Source of the DNA: an uncultured Pseudomonadota bacterium
GTDB lineage: Bacteria; Pseudomonadota; Gammaproteobacteria; Steroidobacterales; Steroidobacteraceae
Assembly (NCBI GenBank): GCA_903884105.1
Contig: CAISDJ010000073.1
Coordinates: 1-64,000 of the forward strand
Direction: 5' to 3'
DNA: 64,000 nucleotides
Shown: piece by piece, positions 25,635-34,984 of the stretch
Numbering within the stretch: the first letter of the stretch is position 1
How the letters are laid out: the number at the start of each line of letters is the position of its first letter
Position numbers and translations under genes: made by a program
Notes under the pieces: generated by a model
The model's input: only the letters and a program-made list of their open reading frames with translations
Database searches by the model: none
What the model was told of the DNA's origin: nothing

Positions 25635-28037
25635 CTACCCCGTCCGCTTCACTTCCGCGAGTGCCGAACGAGCCTCGTCAAGACCCGCGAAGGGGCTACT
25701 CGCAGCGACGGCAACTTCGAGATTCCGCCTGGCCGCGTCCCTGTCGCCGAGCCGCAGCTGTGCCATCCCGAGGTGGTAGCGCATCAGCGGCGAATCAGGC
25801 GCCGTGTCGACAGCCTGCTGCAGCAGCGGCAACGCTTGCTGATACTCGCCTCTCTTGTAGCGAACCCAGCCACGCGTGTTCACGAAAGTCGGTTCGAGCG
25901 AACCGGCCAGCTTTTCGGCCAGCTGCAGGGCACGATCCAGGCTGGCGGTATCGCTCTTGTAGCTCGCCAGCAGCATCGCGAGGTTGTTGGACGCCGGGGC
26001 TGATCCCGGATTACGCGCGACGAGCCCCTCGTAAACCTTGATGGCTTCATCGAGCCGGCCAAGGCGCTCATAAAGCGCAGCCAGATCAGAGGCCAGCCCC
26101 GGTGCACCCTGCGTCTTTTCCACGCCCTGCGACAACGCCGCCACGGCACCCTCGGTATCCCTGGAACCCAGATGAGAAAGCGCCAGTCCGCGATACGGAA
26201 CCCACCACTGCGGGGCACGGGCGATCGCCTCGGCGAACGACGCTGCAGCATCATCAAATCGCTTCTGAGAGGCGAGCAGCTCGCCTTTCAGGTTCCGCGC
26301 CACGACATTACCTGGAAATTGCCGGATGACCGCATCGAGTCGCTCCAGGGCCCGCTCCGGGCGCTTCCGCGCGATGTCGACCCTGACTGCAGCGGCCAGC
26401 GGTTCGGCGCCATCGGGCTGGATCTCGAGTGCCTTGTCGTAGGCAGCGCCGGCGACTTCCATCTTCCGTTCGGACTCGTCCACCAGCCCGGAAAAATAGA
26501 ATCCGATCGCGAGATCCGGACGGACCCGCTGCAAGCCCTCTGCAGTGGCACGAGCTGCTGCCATGTCCTTGAGGCCCGCCTGAACCCGGAAGAGCCCCTC
26601 GAAGGCTTGCAGGTTGTCCGGCGCATCGGTCACCAGTTTTTCCAGCAGCGGTCGCGCCTGCTCGAGCCTGCCTGACTGCACCAGCAGCGATGCGACATCA
26701 AGCCGCGTCGTGGCATCCCGGGGATTCGCCTCGCTGGCGGTGCGCAGCGTTTCTTCGGCCAGAGCAGACTCATTGTTCATCTGGTGAGCCCGGGCAAGCG
26801 CCCGCATGACGGGGACGGCATTTGGCTGGTCGCGCAGGACGGACCTGAGGTCGGCAATCGCGCCCGGCGCATCGTTGCGGCCCAACGCCAGGTTGGCCCG
26901 GAGGATCAGCGCATCGTTGTCGCGGGGATTCTCCTTGAGGACTTCGGCGATGAGCTGCTCGGCACCGGGCACGTCATTGGCCTGCACGCGCAGCGCGGCG
27001 ATGCGATTCCGCGCGGCCAGCCCTTGCGGGCGCTCACCCGCATGGCTGATCACTTCGCGATACACGACCTCGGCTCGATCGTTGTTCTTGCGTCCTTCAT
27101 GGAAACGGCCGAGCGCGAGCTTGAGGTCGTCATTGCTCTCGTCTGCCGCAATGAATTCCTGCATCTGCTTTTCTGCATCTCCAGCTCCGCGCTGGACTGC
27201 CAGGAACTCGACCAGCGCAAGCTTGGCGTCCAGGCTGTCTGGCAGGGCCTCGATGCCGTTGCGCATCGCTTGTTCGGCCGCGTCGTTGTTCCGGGTCAGC
27301 AGATAGAACCGCGCGAGGCGCTGCCAATGACTGACAACACCTGGCTGCAGCTCGACGGTCTTGCGCAACTGCTCTTCGGCTGCCTCCGGGTGATTCTGTT
27401 GCAACTCCAGATCCGCGAGCACTACCCGCAGATCCACGTTGTCCGGCAGCTTCTCGAGGCCGGTGCGCACGACTTCGATGGCCTTGTCGTTCTGCCTGTT
27501 CTGCCGATACAGAGAGGCCAGCAACGCAAGGGCATATTCATCCGCGGGCCCGGCACGCAAGGCCGCCTCGGCATCGGCGAATGCCCCCTGGGTATCCCCC
27601 TTCTGTGCCTTGGCTGCGCCCCGGACTGTCAGCAGCGAAGCGCTGTCGGGCGCACTCGCGAGGCCCGGCTCAATGATCTCCGCCGCACGTTCGGGCAATC
27701 CCCCGAAAAGGAACAGCCGCCCCAACGCGGCTCGGGACTCGATGTGATTCGGGTTGGCGTCGATGGCCGCCTGGTACTGGCCGACCGCCTCGCGGGGATT
27801 GTTGAGTTTTTCCGCCACGCGTCCCGACATGTAGCGTGCGTCGGCGTTCTTGGGATCGATCTGCAACGCATTGCTGAACTCGACGCGGGCCTTTTCGAAA
27901 TTCCGGACGGCAAAGTACTGGTCGCCCCTCTCCAGGTAGCTTGCAAGACGCGCTTCGGCTCCGCCGCAGCCCCCGAGGCCCAACAGGGCCAGCGACGCGA
28001 TGACGATCGCAGCGGAACGAACGCAGGTGTTGGTCAT
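25635..28037 (-). CDS. TPR-repeat lipoprotein of the exosortase/EPS system (PrsT-like)
   Basis: An 800-residue lipoprotein with lipobox LLGLGGC at its N-terminus (MTNTCVRSAAIVIASLALLG). Almost all the remainder is tetratricopeptide repeats, roughly 20 copies, with typical positions such as YFAVRNFEKARVEFSNALQI and SNNLAMLLASYKSD. This matches the PEP-CTERM-associated TPR lipoprotein family in type, though that family is often nearer 900 residues. It is anchored to a membrane facing the periplasm and is thought to organise polysaccharide export or sorting. It is the last gene of the minus-strand group with the WecA-like transferase and exosortase, 118 bases after the former. Confidence 0.85.
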   Translation of the reverse strand: MTNTCVRSAAIVIASLALLGLGGCGGAEARLASYLERGDQYFAVRNFEKARVEFSNALQIDPKNADARYMSGRVAEKLNNPREAVGQYQAAIDANPNHIESRAALGRLFLFGGLPERAAEIIEPGLASAPDSASLLTVRGAAKAQKGDTQGAFADAEAALRAGPADEYALALLASLYRQNRQNDKAIEVVRTGLEKLPDNVDLRVVLADLELQQNHPEAAEEQLRKTVELQPGVVSHWQRLARFYLLTRNNDAAEQAMRNGIEALPDSLDAKLALVEFLAVQRGAGDAEKQMQEFIAADESNDDLKLALGRFHEGRKNNDRAEVVYREVISHAGERPQGLAARNRIAALRVQANDVPGAEQLIAEVLKENPRDNDALILRANLALGRNDAPGAIADLRSVLRDQPNAVPVMRALARAHQMNNESALAEETLRTASEANPRDATTRLDVASLLVQSGRLEQARPLLEKLVTDAPDNLQAFEGLFRVQAGLKDMAAARATAEGLQRVRPDLAIGFYFSGLVDESERKMEVAGAAYDKALEIQPDGAEPLAAAVRVDIARKRPERALERLDAVIRQFPGNVVARNLKGELLASQKRFDDAAASFAEAIARAPQWWVPYRGLALSHLGSRDTEGAVAALSQGVEKTQGAPGLASDLAALYERLGRLDEAIKVYEGLVARNPGSAPASNNLAMLLASYKSDTASLDRALQLAEKLAGSLEPTFVNTRGWVRYKRGEYQQALPLLQQAVDTAPDSPLMRYHLGMAQLRLGDRDAARRNLEVAVAASSPFAGLDEARSALAEVKRTG

Positions 28038-28155
28038 GACGGAACCCGGACAAGTGTGGGAGCAACCGACGACCGGACGTCAAGGAATCGTCCGTGCCGC
28101 ACGAATGACAAGCGTATGCGGAGAACTTGACGGGCGGATGACAGGGACACGCCCG

Positions 28156-29808
28156 TCAGGTCAGCCACCCTGCGCCAGTCGAGAGGCAAGCGAGCAGGAA
28201 GGCCGTTGCGGCCACTCCCGGCCACCGCCAGGCTCCGGGGCGGATGCCCGCGCTCAAGGTTTCCACGGCATAGAACAGCACGATCAGCTTGCCGACCGAG
28301 GCCCCGAGGCCCTGAGGCGCCACGATCGACCCCGGCAGGTTCGGGATGACCAGGGCGATGAAGACCACGAGCACGTCGAGCGGCGTGATCTTGAACCGGC
28401 GGTCGGACGACAACCGGAACCGGACTGCGATGGCCATCGCCATGAGGATGAACACCGTCCATTCCAGCCAGCTCGGCATGGCCGTCGTTCCTTTGTGCAT
28501 TTCAAGGTACACGGCCAGCACCGCGCAGACGTAGAGCACGCCCATGTCGACCCAGCCCGGTTCCGTGGCATGGCGGCGCCACGCAAGCGACAGCACGGCA
28601 ACCATCGCCACGCCGATCGCCAGGAACCGGAGGTCAGCAGAGAGCCCACCGCACGCCAGCGCCACCGCCGCGAAATAGGCCAGGAGCAGCATCGTCACGG
28701 TCAGGTAGGCCCACTTCGGCAGGCGGCCGGGCGAGCGCAGCCATTCGATCGACCCCTGCAGTGCCGACTTGGGCGCGCCTGCTCCGGCGGTTGTATCGCG
28801 CAAACGCCATCCGCAGCGCTCGCCGGCAAACAGCAGGCCGATCACCAAGGAGGCAAACGCAATGAACGTGGCGACGATGGCGATGTCCGACTCGAAGCGC
28901 ATGAACCAGGCCAGCAGGAACAGGACCGCCTGCAGCAGGTAGATCGCAACCACGGCCTCATGATGGACGAGCCCAAGTGCCAGCAGCCGGTGATGCGTAT
29001 GGTTGCGGTCTGCCCTGAACGGCGAATGGCCCGCCAGCATCCGCTGTGTCATGACCATCAGCGTGTCGATGATCGGCAGGCCAAGCAGCAGCAGCGGCAA
29101 CGATGAACTGAGCGGCGTCGCCGTATCCTGAGTGAGCACCACTGCGAGCACGGCGACGGAAAAGCCGAGAATCTGGCTGCCGCTGTCTCCCATGAATACG
29201 CGGGCGGGATGCGTATTGAACCGCAGGAACCCGAGCACGGCACCCACGATGATGACAGCGGCACTCCCGACGAAGGCACTGCCCGATGTCCAGGCGAGCA
29301 GCGCCACGGCACACAGCGACAGCAGCGTCGTCCCACCGGCCAGGCCGTCCAGCCCATCGGCCAGATTGATGGCGTTGGTCACGCCGACGATGAAGAACAG
29401 CGTCAATGGCGCCGCCACCCATTGCGGCAAGTCGATGCGCTCCGCAAGAGTCAGTGAGCCGATGCTGACATCGCCCCAGAGCATCACGACGAGCGCCGCC
29501 GCCAGCTGCCCCAGGAACTTGGTTCCCGCACCCAGGCTCACTCGGTCATCCCACACACCGAACGCCAGCAGGATGACGATTCCCGTGCAGAAGGCCGGCA
29601 GCGGCGCGGCCACCCCTCCCCAGAGCAACAACGCGAGCAGCGTGCCGGCAGCCATGGCGATTCCGCCCACCCGCGGGATGGGTTGCGCGTGGACCTTCCG
29701 CTGCGACGGCATGTCGAGCACATGCAGGCGCCCCGCTCCGTGCATGAGCGGCGGAATGAGCGCGATGGTCACGCTCATTGCCAGCAGGAAGCCAAGCAGG
29801 AGTTCCAT
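28156..29808 (-). CDS. WecA/MraY-like undecaprenyl-phosphate sugar-1-phosphate transferase with extra C-terminal membrane domain
   Basis: Inner-membrane enzyme that starts lipid-linked glycan synthesis by transferring a sugar-1-phosphate (often GlcNAc-1-P) to undecaprenyl phosphate. The ATG at 29808 gives 550 residues. The first 330 carry the family motifs: HAQPIPRVGG, AFGVWDDRVSLG, NAINLADGLDGLAGG, FMGDSGSQILGF and RNHTHHRLL, among about ten membrane segments. Residues from about 365 to 550 form a further hydrophobic domain with about six segments that ordinary WecA (about 370 residues) lacks. It begins 10 bases after the exosortase gene, so the two are probably cotranscribed. Its exact sugar cannot be read. 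Confidence 0.88.
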   Translation of the reverse strand: MELLLGFLLAMSVTIALIPPLMHGAGRLHVLDMPSQRKVHAQPIPRVGGIAMAAGTLLALLLWGGVAAPLPAFCTGIVILLAFGVWDDRVSLGAGTKFLGQLAAALVVMLWGDVSIGSLTLAERIDLPQWVAAPLTLFFIVGVTNAINLADGLDGLAGGTTLLSLCAVALLAWTSGSAFVGSAAVIIVGAVLGFLRFNTHPARVFMGDSGSQILGFSVAVLAVVLTQDTATPLSSSLPLLLLGLPIIDTLMVMTQRMLAGHSPFRADRNHTHHRLLALGLVHHEAVVAIYLLQAVLFLLAWFMRFESDIAIVATFIAFASLVIGLLFAGERCGWRLRDTTAGAGAPKSALQGSIEWLRSPGRLPKWAYLTVTMLLLAYFAAVALACGGLSADLRFLAIGVAMVAVLSLAWRRHATEPGWVDMGVLYVCAVLAVYLEMHKGTTAMPSWLEWTVFILMAMAIAVRFRLSSDRRFKITPLDVLVVFIALVIPNLPGSIVAPQGLGASVGKLIVLFYAVETLSAGIRPGAWRWPGVAATAFLLACLSTGAGWLT

Positions 29809-29818
29809 CGTTTCGCGC

Positions 29819-31402
29819 TCAGCCCGGGACGTACTTTCCAAGCTGCGGCGCGACGCGGGACGCGAACTCCACGAGGCGCCGGTCCACTGCAGCAATGTCT
29901 TCGCCCTTGCCCAGCGGGGCCACGAGTCGCACCAGCGCGCCATCGGTACGATTGCGGGTCAGTGCGTCCCAGAACAGGTACCACTTCGCCATGTATTCGT
30001 TGGTGATCACACGACCGCGTTGCTGGAACCAGTAGTAGACCACCTGCTTCTGGTCCCCGAACTCAATCAGCGCCCGATTGGCGACCACTTGGACGTCACC
30101 TGCCATGACGCCTGGCAGCACGACCTGCTCCAGCGACGTGATCCGCCAACCCCCGCCGGGGATGCACGACCGGGGCGAATGCGCCGAGTTTCCGGTTCGC
30201 TGCGACTCGTACCAGGCGACATAGAAGTTGACGAGCTCTGCGCCGTTACGCTGATAGTTGGACATGACATAGTCATCCAGCTTCAGTGCATCGAGGTACT
30301 CCCTATCCAGCGGCTCCTTGCGCCCTGTCCAACCGTCGATCTGGTTGGGAAACACCGAGAAATCGGCGCGCTGTGGAATCAGTTCCTGGCGCTCCGGAGC
30401 GAACGACAGCGCCAGGGACAACAGCGTGACCAGCGCCCCCGCCACGAGGAACGAGCGGGGGATGGGCCGGTTGTTGCGCACGGCGCCGCTCGGTGGCGGT
30501 GCCGGAAATTCGAGTCCGAACACCTCTCGCCAGTGTCGCGCTTCACGGCCCAGTCGCGTCAACAGCACCACTTCGCCGACCAGCAGCGCACCGCTGGCCA
30601 TGAATACCACCCATCCCTGGAACTCATGCAGGAAGCCCTCCGCCATCCGCACGCCCCAGTACTCGACCATCACGCCGATGGTGCCGATGCGGAAACAGTT
30701 CATCAGCAGGGTGATCGGGATACTCGACAGGAACAGCACGGAGCGCTTCCAGAAAGCCGCCTTGTAGAAGTACGCCATGATGAAGCCGAGCGTCATCAGC
30801 GGGAACAGATAGCGCAATCCGTTGCAGGCTTCCGCCACCTGCAGCTTGTACGAACCGAGGTCGATGACATTGCCTTCGACGAACACGCTGATGCCGAACA
30901 GGCGGATGAACCACACGCCGATCTGCGACGAGATCAGCTGCAGCTGCGCAGAAAAATTCTGCAGCAGGAACTCAGGCAAGGGGATCATGAAGACCAGGAT
31001 CAGGAGCGGCACAGCCAGCAACCGTACGACCTGCCAGCCAGCAAAGGACAGCACCAGCCCGTAGAGGACAACGAGCATGGCGTATTGCTGGACGACATAC
31101 AGCGTCGCGAAATCGCCGAGCACCTGCAATGCCGCGCCGAAGAGGACGACAGCCACTCCCGCCCAGGAGCCACGGAACTCGATCAGCTCGAGCGCATCCT
31201 TCTTCTGCCACACGAGGAAGGCGGAGATGAGCGGAATCAGCACTCCGTGGCTGTATTCATCGCGGCCGAACCAGATGGCCACCATGTTCTCGAGACCCAC
31301 ACGGAAACCCGCAGCGACGATGGCCAGCGTCAAGCCGAACAGCACCCATACCGTCCATGGCAGCTGGTAGATCGCAGGCGAGGCCGTGGAGCGCACCGTC
31401 AT
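29819..31402 (-). CDS. xrtD: Exosortase fused to EpsI domain (XrtD, VPLPA-CTERM type)
   Basis: Inner-membrane transpeptidase-like sorting enzyme, 527 residues from the ATG at 31402. The N-terminal half (about 15-300) has eight or so membrane segments and the exosortase triad: Cys193 in EACNGLRYLFP, Arg238 in NCFRIGTIG and His259 in LHEFQGW. The C-terminal half (about 320-527) is an EpsI-like periplasmic domain (SVFPNQIDGWTGRKEPLD, RSCIPGGGWRI). Fusion with EpsI is the arrangement I associate with XrtD, whose substrates end in VPLPA-CTERM signals; both such substrates in this window (52862 and 53980) carry that signal. It lies between glycosyltransferases and the WecA-like gene. Confidence 0.9.
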   Translation of the reverse strand: MTVRSTASPAIYQLPWTVWVLFGLTLAIVAAGFRVGLENMVAIWFGRDEYSHGVLIPLISAFLVWQKKDALELIEFRGSWAGVAVVLFGAALQVLGDFATLYVVQQYAMLVVLYGLVLSFAGWQVVRLLAVPLLILVFMIPLPEFLLQNFSAQLQLISSQIGVWFIRLFGISVFVEGNVIDLGSYKLQVAEACNGLRYLFPLMTLGFIMAYFYKAAFWKRSVLFLSSIPITLLMNCFRIGTIGVMVEYWGVRMAEGFLHEFQGWVVFMASGALLVGEVVLLTRLGREARHWREVFGLEFPAPPPSGAVRNNRPIPRSFLVAGALVTLLSLALSFAPERQELIPQRADFSVFPNQIDGWTGRKEPLDREYLDALKLDDYVMSNYQRNGAELVNFYVAWYESQRTGNSAHSPRSCIPGGGWRITSLEQVVLPGVMAGDVQVVANRALIEFGDQKQVVYYWFQQRGRVITNEYMAKWYLFWDALTRNRTDGALVRLVAPLGKGEDIAAVDRRLVEFASRVAPQLGKYVPG

Positions 31403-31456
31403 GGCAAAGGACAACCCTGTTGGGGAGTAAGGAGGAAGCAGTGTATTGCGATCGGA

Positions 31457-32695
31457 TTACGGAACCGTGTCGGTCGCGGCGGTGGCAAGGCCGCCGAGCA
31501 ACCGGCTCCAGCGGCGCACTCCCAGGGGACGGTCAAAGCGCTCCCGGAAGGCCGCACCGGCCCGGACCCCGAGTTCGCGCGTCAGGGGCCGGTCGTCCGC
31601 GAGCTGCCGCACGATGTGCGCCAGCCCCTCGCCGTCGCCACCCGCCACCGTATAGCCGCACTGAGCCTGCCGCAGCGAAGCGGCACACTCCCCCGTCGGG
31701 GCCCCGATGAACACACAAGGCCGGCCCGCCGCGAGGATGCCGTACAGCTTGCTGGGCACCACGAGTCCTTCCATTGCCGGGCGCAGGCAGACCAGATGGA
31801 GATCGGGAACGCTCAAGGAATCGGCCAGGCGTTCACGCGGCTGATAGGGCCGAAAGACGATATTGGTGAGGTGCTCCTGCTGCAGGACGCGCTGTACCTC
31901 GGCGACGCGGGCACCGCCGCCGATGAACAGGAACACCACGTTGGTCCGCTCACGCAGCAAGCGCGCGGCCTGCATGATGGTCTCCACCTCATGTGCCATG
32001 CCGAGATTGCCGGAGTAGCCCACAACAAAGGCATCCTGGAGGCCCCATTCCTTGCGCAATGCATTGGCTTCAGGCGACACCGGTCGCACGACAGTGCCAT
32101 CGGCCCAGTTCTCGATCACGGCAATGCGCGCCACGGGAATCCTCCTTTCCGCCAGCAACGTCGCCATGCGGTGTCCGACCGCCACGTTGCACGCGGCGCG
32201 ACGCAGGTAGCGGTCTCGCAGCGCTGCAAGCGGTGCGATCCCCAGCCGCGCAGCAGGTCGTGTCGTGAGCGCGCCGAGCACTTCCGGAAACAGGTCCTGC
32301 AACCAGTTGACAAGACGGGCACGCTTGAGCGCAGCGACCCATCCAGCGGTGATGCCGATCAGCGGTGGATCGGTCTTGGCGACAACGATCGACTCACGAT
32401 CCACGAGACGCAGCAAGGCGATGAGCGCGCTGACGTGAAAGGTCAGGTAGTCGACCAGCCTGCCGGCCGGATGCGTTCGCCCGAATGCACTGGTCGCAAT
32501 GCGATGCACCTTGACCCCGCCGACCACCTCGAATGCAGGGAGGCTGGCCCCGGGCGAGTCGTAGCGCTGGCGACTGGTCACGACCGTGACATCGAATCCC
32601 TCCGCCGAGAGATCCAGCGCGAGATCGCTCAGCATCTGGCTGGTGGCCGAGAAGTCGGGATGGAAGTAGCGGTTGACGAACAGGACGCGCGTCAT
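31457..32695 (-). CDS. Glycosyltransferase family 4 (WbuB/WcaI-like)
   Basis: GT-B fold glycosyltransferase of 412 residues, acting on a lipid-linked intermediate at the inner membrane's cytoplasmic face. The ATG at 32695 overlaps the stop of the upstream GT2 gene by four bases (ATGA). N-terminal MTRVLFVNRYFHPDFSATSQ and the acceptor-domain motif LVNWLQDLFPEV resemble the WbuB group. The C-terminal donor domain has VVGYSGNLGMAHEVE and the ExxxxGLVVPSKLYGILAAG-type segment, with Glu in MEGLVVPSK. Donor and acceptor sugars cannot be assigned. It is part of the minus-strand group ending in the TPR lipoprotein. Confidence 0.88.
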   Translation of the reverse strand: MTRVLFVNRYFHPDFSATSQMLSDLALDLSAEGFDVTVVTSRQRYDSPGASLPAFEVVGGVKVHRIATSAFGRTHPAGRLVDYLTFHVSALIALLRLVDRESIVVAKTDPPLIGITAGWVAALKRARLVNWLQDLFPEVLGALTTRPAARLGIAPLAALRDRYLRRAACNVAVGHRMATLLAERRIPVARIAVIENWADGTVVRPVSPEANALRKEWGLQDAFVVGYSGNLGMAHEVETIMQAARLLRERTNVVFLFIGGGARVAEVQRVLQQEHLTNIVFRPYQPRERLADSLSVPDLHLVCLRPAMEGLVVPSKLYGILAAGRPCVFIGAPTGECAASLRQAQCGYTVAGGDGEGLAHIVRQLADDRPLTRELGVRAGAAFRERFDRPLGVRRWSRLLGGLATAATDTVP

Positions 32696-33522
32696 AGCGA
32701 CTGCCCAGCAACCCGACGGCGCAATTCCCGCGTCTTGCAGTCGATCATGAATTCGTACCAGGCGCGCAGCAGACTGAACGTCAGCCCCGCACGACCCTCC
32801 AGCACCCCCCCACGCAGCAGATAGAGCGACAGGAACATGATCAGCGGCCTGCCGGGAACCCGGTAGAGCAGCGCTTTCAACTGCTTGCGCCGCCTTGCAG
32901 GATCGCGCGACACGAGGCCGGTCCATTCAATCGGTTGCCGCCACCCAGCCACGATCAGCTCCGCTTCCATCGTCGAGTAGCGATCGTGCTTGCGGATCCA
33001 CTCGCTGAAGCCCTTGTTGAACGGGTAGTGCTCGAGGGCATGGTGCAGCCGTTCAATGCGACCGTCGGTGTGATACTCCTCGTTGATCGGCCGCTCCACG
33101 CGCACGTGGCCAACCCGTGCAAGCCGCCCAAACCACGTGGGGTAACCGCTGCTCCCACGGATCCACTTGCCGAACAGGTGATCTCTGCGCCGCAACTGCA
33201 GCAGCGTCACCCCGGAATCTACCGCGGCAACGACTTTGACCATTTCTTCTCGCAACGCCTCGGGCACGCGCTCGTCGGCGTCGAGCATCAGCACCCAGGG
33301 ATACCTGAATGCGATCTGGGTCAGCCCGAACGTGCGCTGACCGGCGTAATGATCGAACTCCCGCCGCACCAGCCGCGCGCCGGCCGCAAGCGCCACCTCT
33401 CCAGTGCGATCCGTACTGTGGGAATCGAGGACGACAATATCGTCTGACCAGGCGACCGAGTCCAGGCAGTGCCCAATGTTCACCTCCTCGTTGTAGGTCA
33501 GGATCAGTATCGAGACAGACAC
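32692..33522 (-). CDS. Glycosyltransferase family 2 (WaaE/KdtX-like)
   Basis: GT-A fold transferase of about 276 residues. The start is uncertain: I prefer the GTG at 33522, preceded by GAGGGTGGGTGAC, because the domain begins at once with SVSILILTYNEEVNI. The DxD-type motif is in VLMLDADERVP and the downstream catalytic region includes HHALEHYPFNKGFSEWI, as in the WaaE-like subgroup that adds a sugar to a core or lipid-linked acceptor. A C-terminal hydrophobic stretch (LIMFLSLYLLRGG) suggests membrane association. It is the first gene of the minus-strand group and is divergent from the GT4 gene at 33737. The shared intergenic region 33523-33736 shows no clear promoter. Confidence 0.85.
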   Translation of the reverse strand: MSVSILILTYNEEVNIGHCLDSVAWSDDIVVLDSHSTDRTGEVALAAGARLVRREFDHYAGQRTFGLTQIAFRYPWVLMLDADERVPEALREEMVKVVAAVDSGVTLLQLRRRDHLFGKWIRGSSGYPTWFGRLARVGHVRVERPINEEYHTDGRIERLHHALEHYPFNKGFSEWIRKHDRYSTMEAELIVAGWRQPIEWTGLVSRDPARRRKQLKALLYRVPGRPLIMFLSLYLLRGGVLEGRAGLTFSLLRAWYEFMIDCKTRELRRRVAGQSL

Positions 33523-33736
33523 GTCACCCACCCTCACCTCAATCGACGCCGGCAACCGGAATCAAGCCGAGTCAGGGTAGGCAGCCTGTGTTGCAGTCGT
33601 ATGTCAGGTGCCGTCCGCAGGGCCCTGCCTGACCGTCATCTGGACTTCATCTGTTGCAGCTAGATTGCGGGCAACGCTGACGTTCATGGCTCTGTCATGC
33701 GTCGGCCCTACGCAGGTCAGGGAGGTACGAGGACAC

Positions 33737-34984
33737 GTGATTCCAGCAATCCCCGATGACGCGCCGCTCGGGACGCGCCCCACCATTGGCATGGTCGTGC
33801 CCGCGCTGGCCGGCGGGGGCGGCGTGCCTGCGGTCGCCGACTTCCTCTGCACGCAGATCGAGCGCGCAGGCCGCTACACCCTGCGGATCTTTTCACTTGC
33901 CACTTCCAGTCGCGATGACTGCAGCCTGCGCCTGCGCGCGCCGCACTCCTGGCTGGGGGCGCCCCGCTCCCGGACGGGCCTGTGGAATGGCAGGCCTTAC
34001 ACGCACTTCGGCGCCACGGCCGCGGAGTTCGAGTTCCAGCGCTATGGAACCCGATCACCGCTGACCCGCGCGCTGCGAGAATGCGACCTCATCCAGGTGG
34101 TGGCGGGTTCACCCGCTGCGGCCCTCTGCGCATCAAAGTGCGATCGTCCAGTCGTGCTGCAAGTGGCGACGCTGATCGCGACCGAACGGGCCAGCGCCGT
34201 CAGCCAGAGTACCGCGACAATGCGCTGGTGGCGTGAAGCCATGATGCGTGTCACCAGCGAACTCGATGATCGGGCGCTCGCCACGGTGGATGCCATCATG
34301 GTGGAGAACGAGTGGATGCTGAAGTACGCGCGGGAACGCTCCGCCGGGCTCGGCCGAGTGGTGAAGTCTCCGCCCGGCGTCGACTGCGAGGCGTACACGC
34401 CGCTCGCGGACCGCAAGCCACAGGTGCAGCAACATCCGTACATCCTGTTCGTTGGCCGGTTTGCCGACCCGCGCAAGAATCTCACCCTGCTGTGCGCGGC
34501 CTACTCGGATCTCGTTTCCAGGATGCCCGACCCGCCGCGGCTGATCCTGGCCGGTCACGAGGACCTCCCCGTACCTGCAGCGGCACTGCTTGCAAGATGC
34601 CCGGACCAGGCGCGCATCCGCATCGTCCGCTCACCCTCGGCAAGAGAGCTGCGTTCCCTCTACCAGCACGCGGCGTGCCTCGCGTTGCCCTCGCATGAGG
34701 AAGGCTTCGGCATGGTGGTCATCGAAGCCATGGCAAGCGGCATCCCCGTCGTTGCCACGCGCTGTGGCGGTCCGGAAGAAATCATTGACGAGGGCGAGAC
34801 CGGCTATCTGGTGCCGCTCGACGACGCGAAGCAGCTCGCATCAAGGCTCGAACTGCTGTGCACCGAAGCCTCGCAGAACGTGGCGATGGGCCTGCGGGCC
34901 CGCGCCCAGGTCGAGCTGCGCTATTCGGCCACCGCAGCCTTCCAGCCCTTTGCCCAGATCTATGACTACCTGCTCAATCGCTGA
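33737..34984 (+). CDS. Glycosyltransferase family 4
   Basis: GT-B glycosyltransferase of about 415 residues. I choose the GTG at 33737, with GAGG five bases upstream, because the domain starts at TIGMVVPALAGGGGVPAVAD; the reading frame extends further upstream without a ribosome site. The acceptor domain contains VLQVATLIATERAS and the donor domain ILFVGRFADPRKNLTLL, SHEEGFGMVVIEAMASGIPVV (the Ex7E motif) and GGPEEIIDEGETGYLV. It overlaps the next GT4 gene by 23 bases in another frame, so the two are coupled. Sugar specificity is unknown. Confidence 0.85.
   Translation: MIPAIPDDAPLGTRPTIGMVVPALAGGGGVPAVADFLCTQIERAGRYTLRIFSLATSSRDDCSLRLRAPHSWLGAPRSRTGLWNGRPYTHFGATAAEFEFQRYGTRSPLTRALRECDLIQVVAGSPAAALCASKCDRPVVLQVATLIATERASAVSQSTATMRWWREAMMRVTSELDDRALATVDAIMVENEWMLKYARERSAGLGRVVKSPPGVDCEAYTPLADRKPQVQQHPYILFVGRFADPRKNLTLLCAAYSDLVSRMPDPPRLILAGHEDLPVPAAALLARCPDQARIRIVRSPSARELRSLYQHAACLALPSHEEGFGMVVIEAMASGIPVVATRCGGPEEIIDEGETGYLVPLDDAKQLASRLELLCTEASQNVAMGLRARAQVELRYSATAAFQPFAQIYDYLLNR

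Noticed and set aside
26784-28130. 448-codon plus-strand frame
   Set aside because: Antisense to the TPR lipoprotein; the apparent repeats are the mirror of the TPR codons.
29132-32824. Very long plus-strand open frame of 1230 codons
   Set aside because: It lies antisense across three well-identified minus-strand genes (WecA-like, exosortase and GT4). The product is His/Arg/Gln-rich with no domain, as expected from the shadow frame of GC-rich genes.
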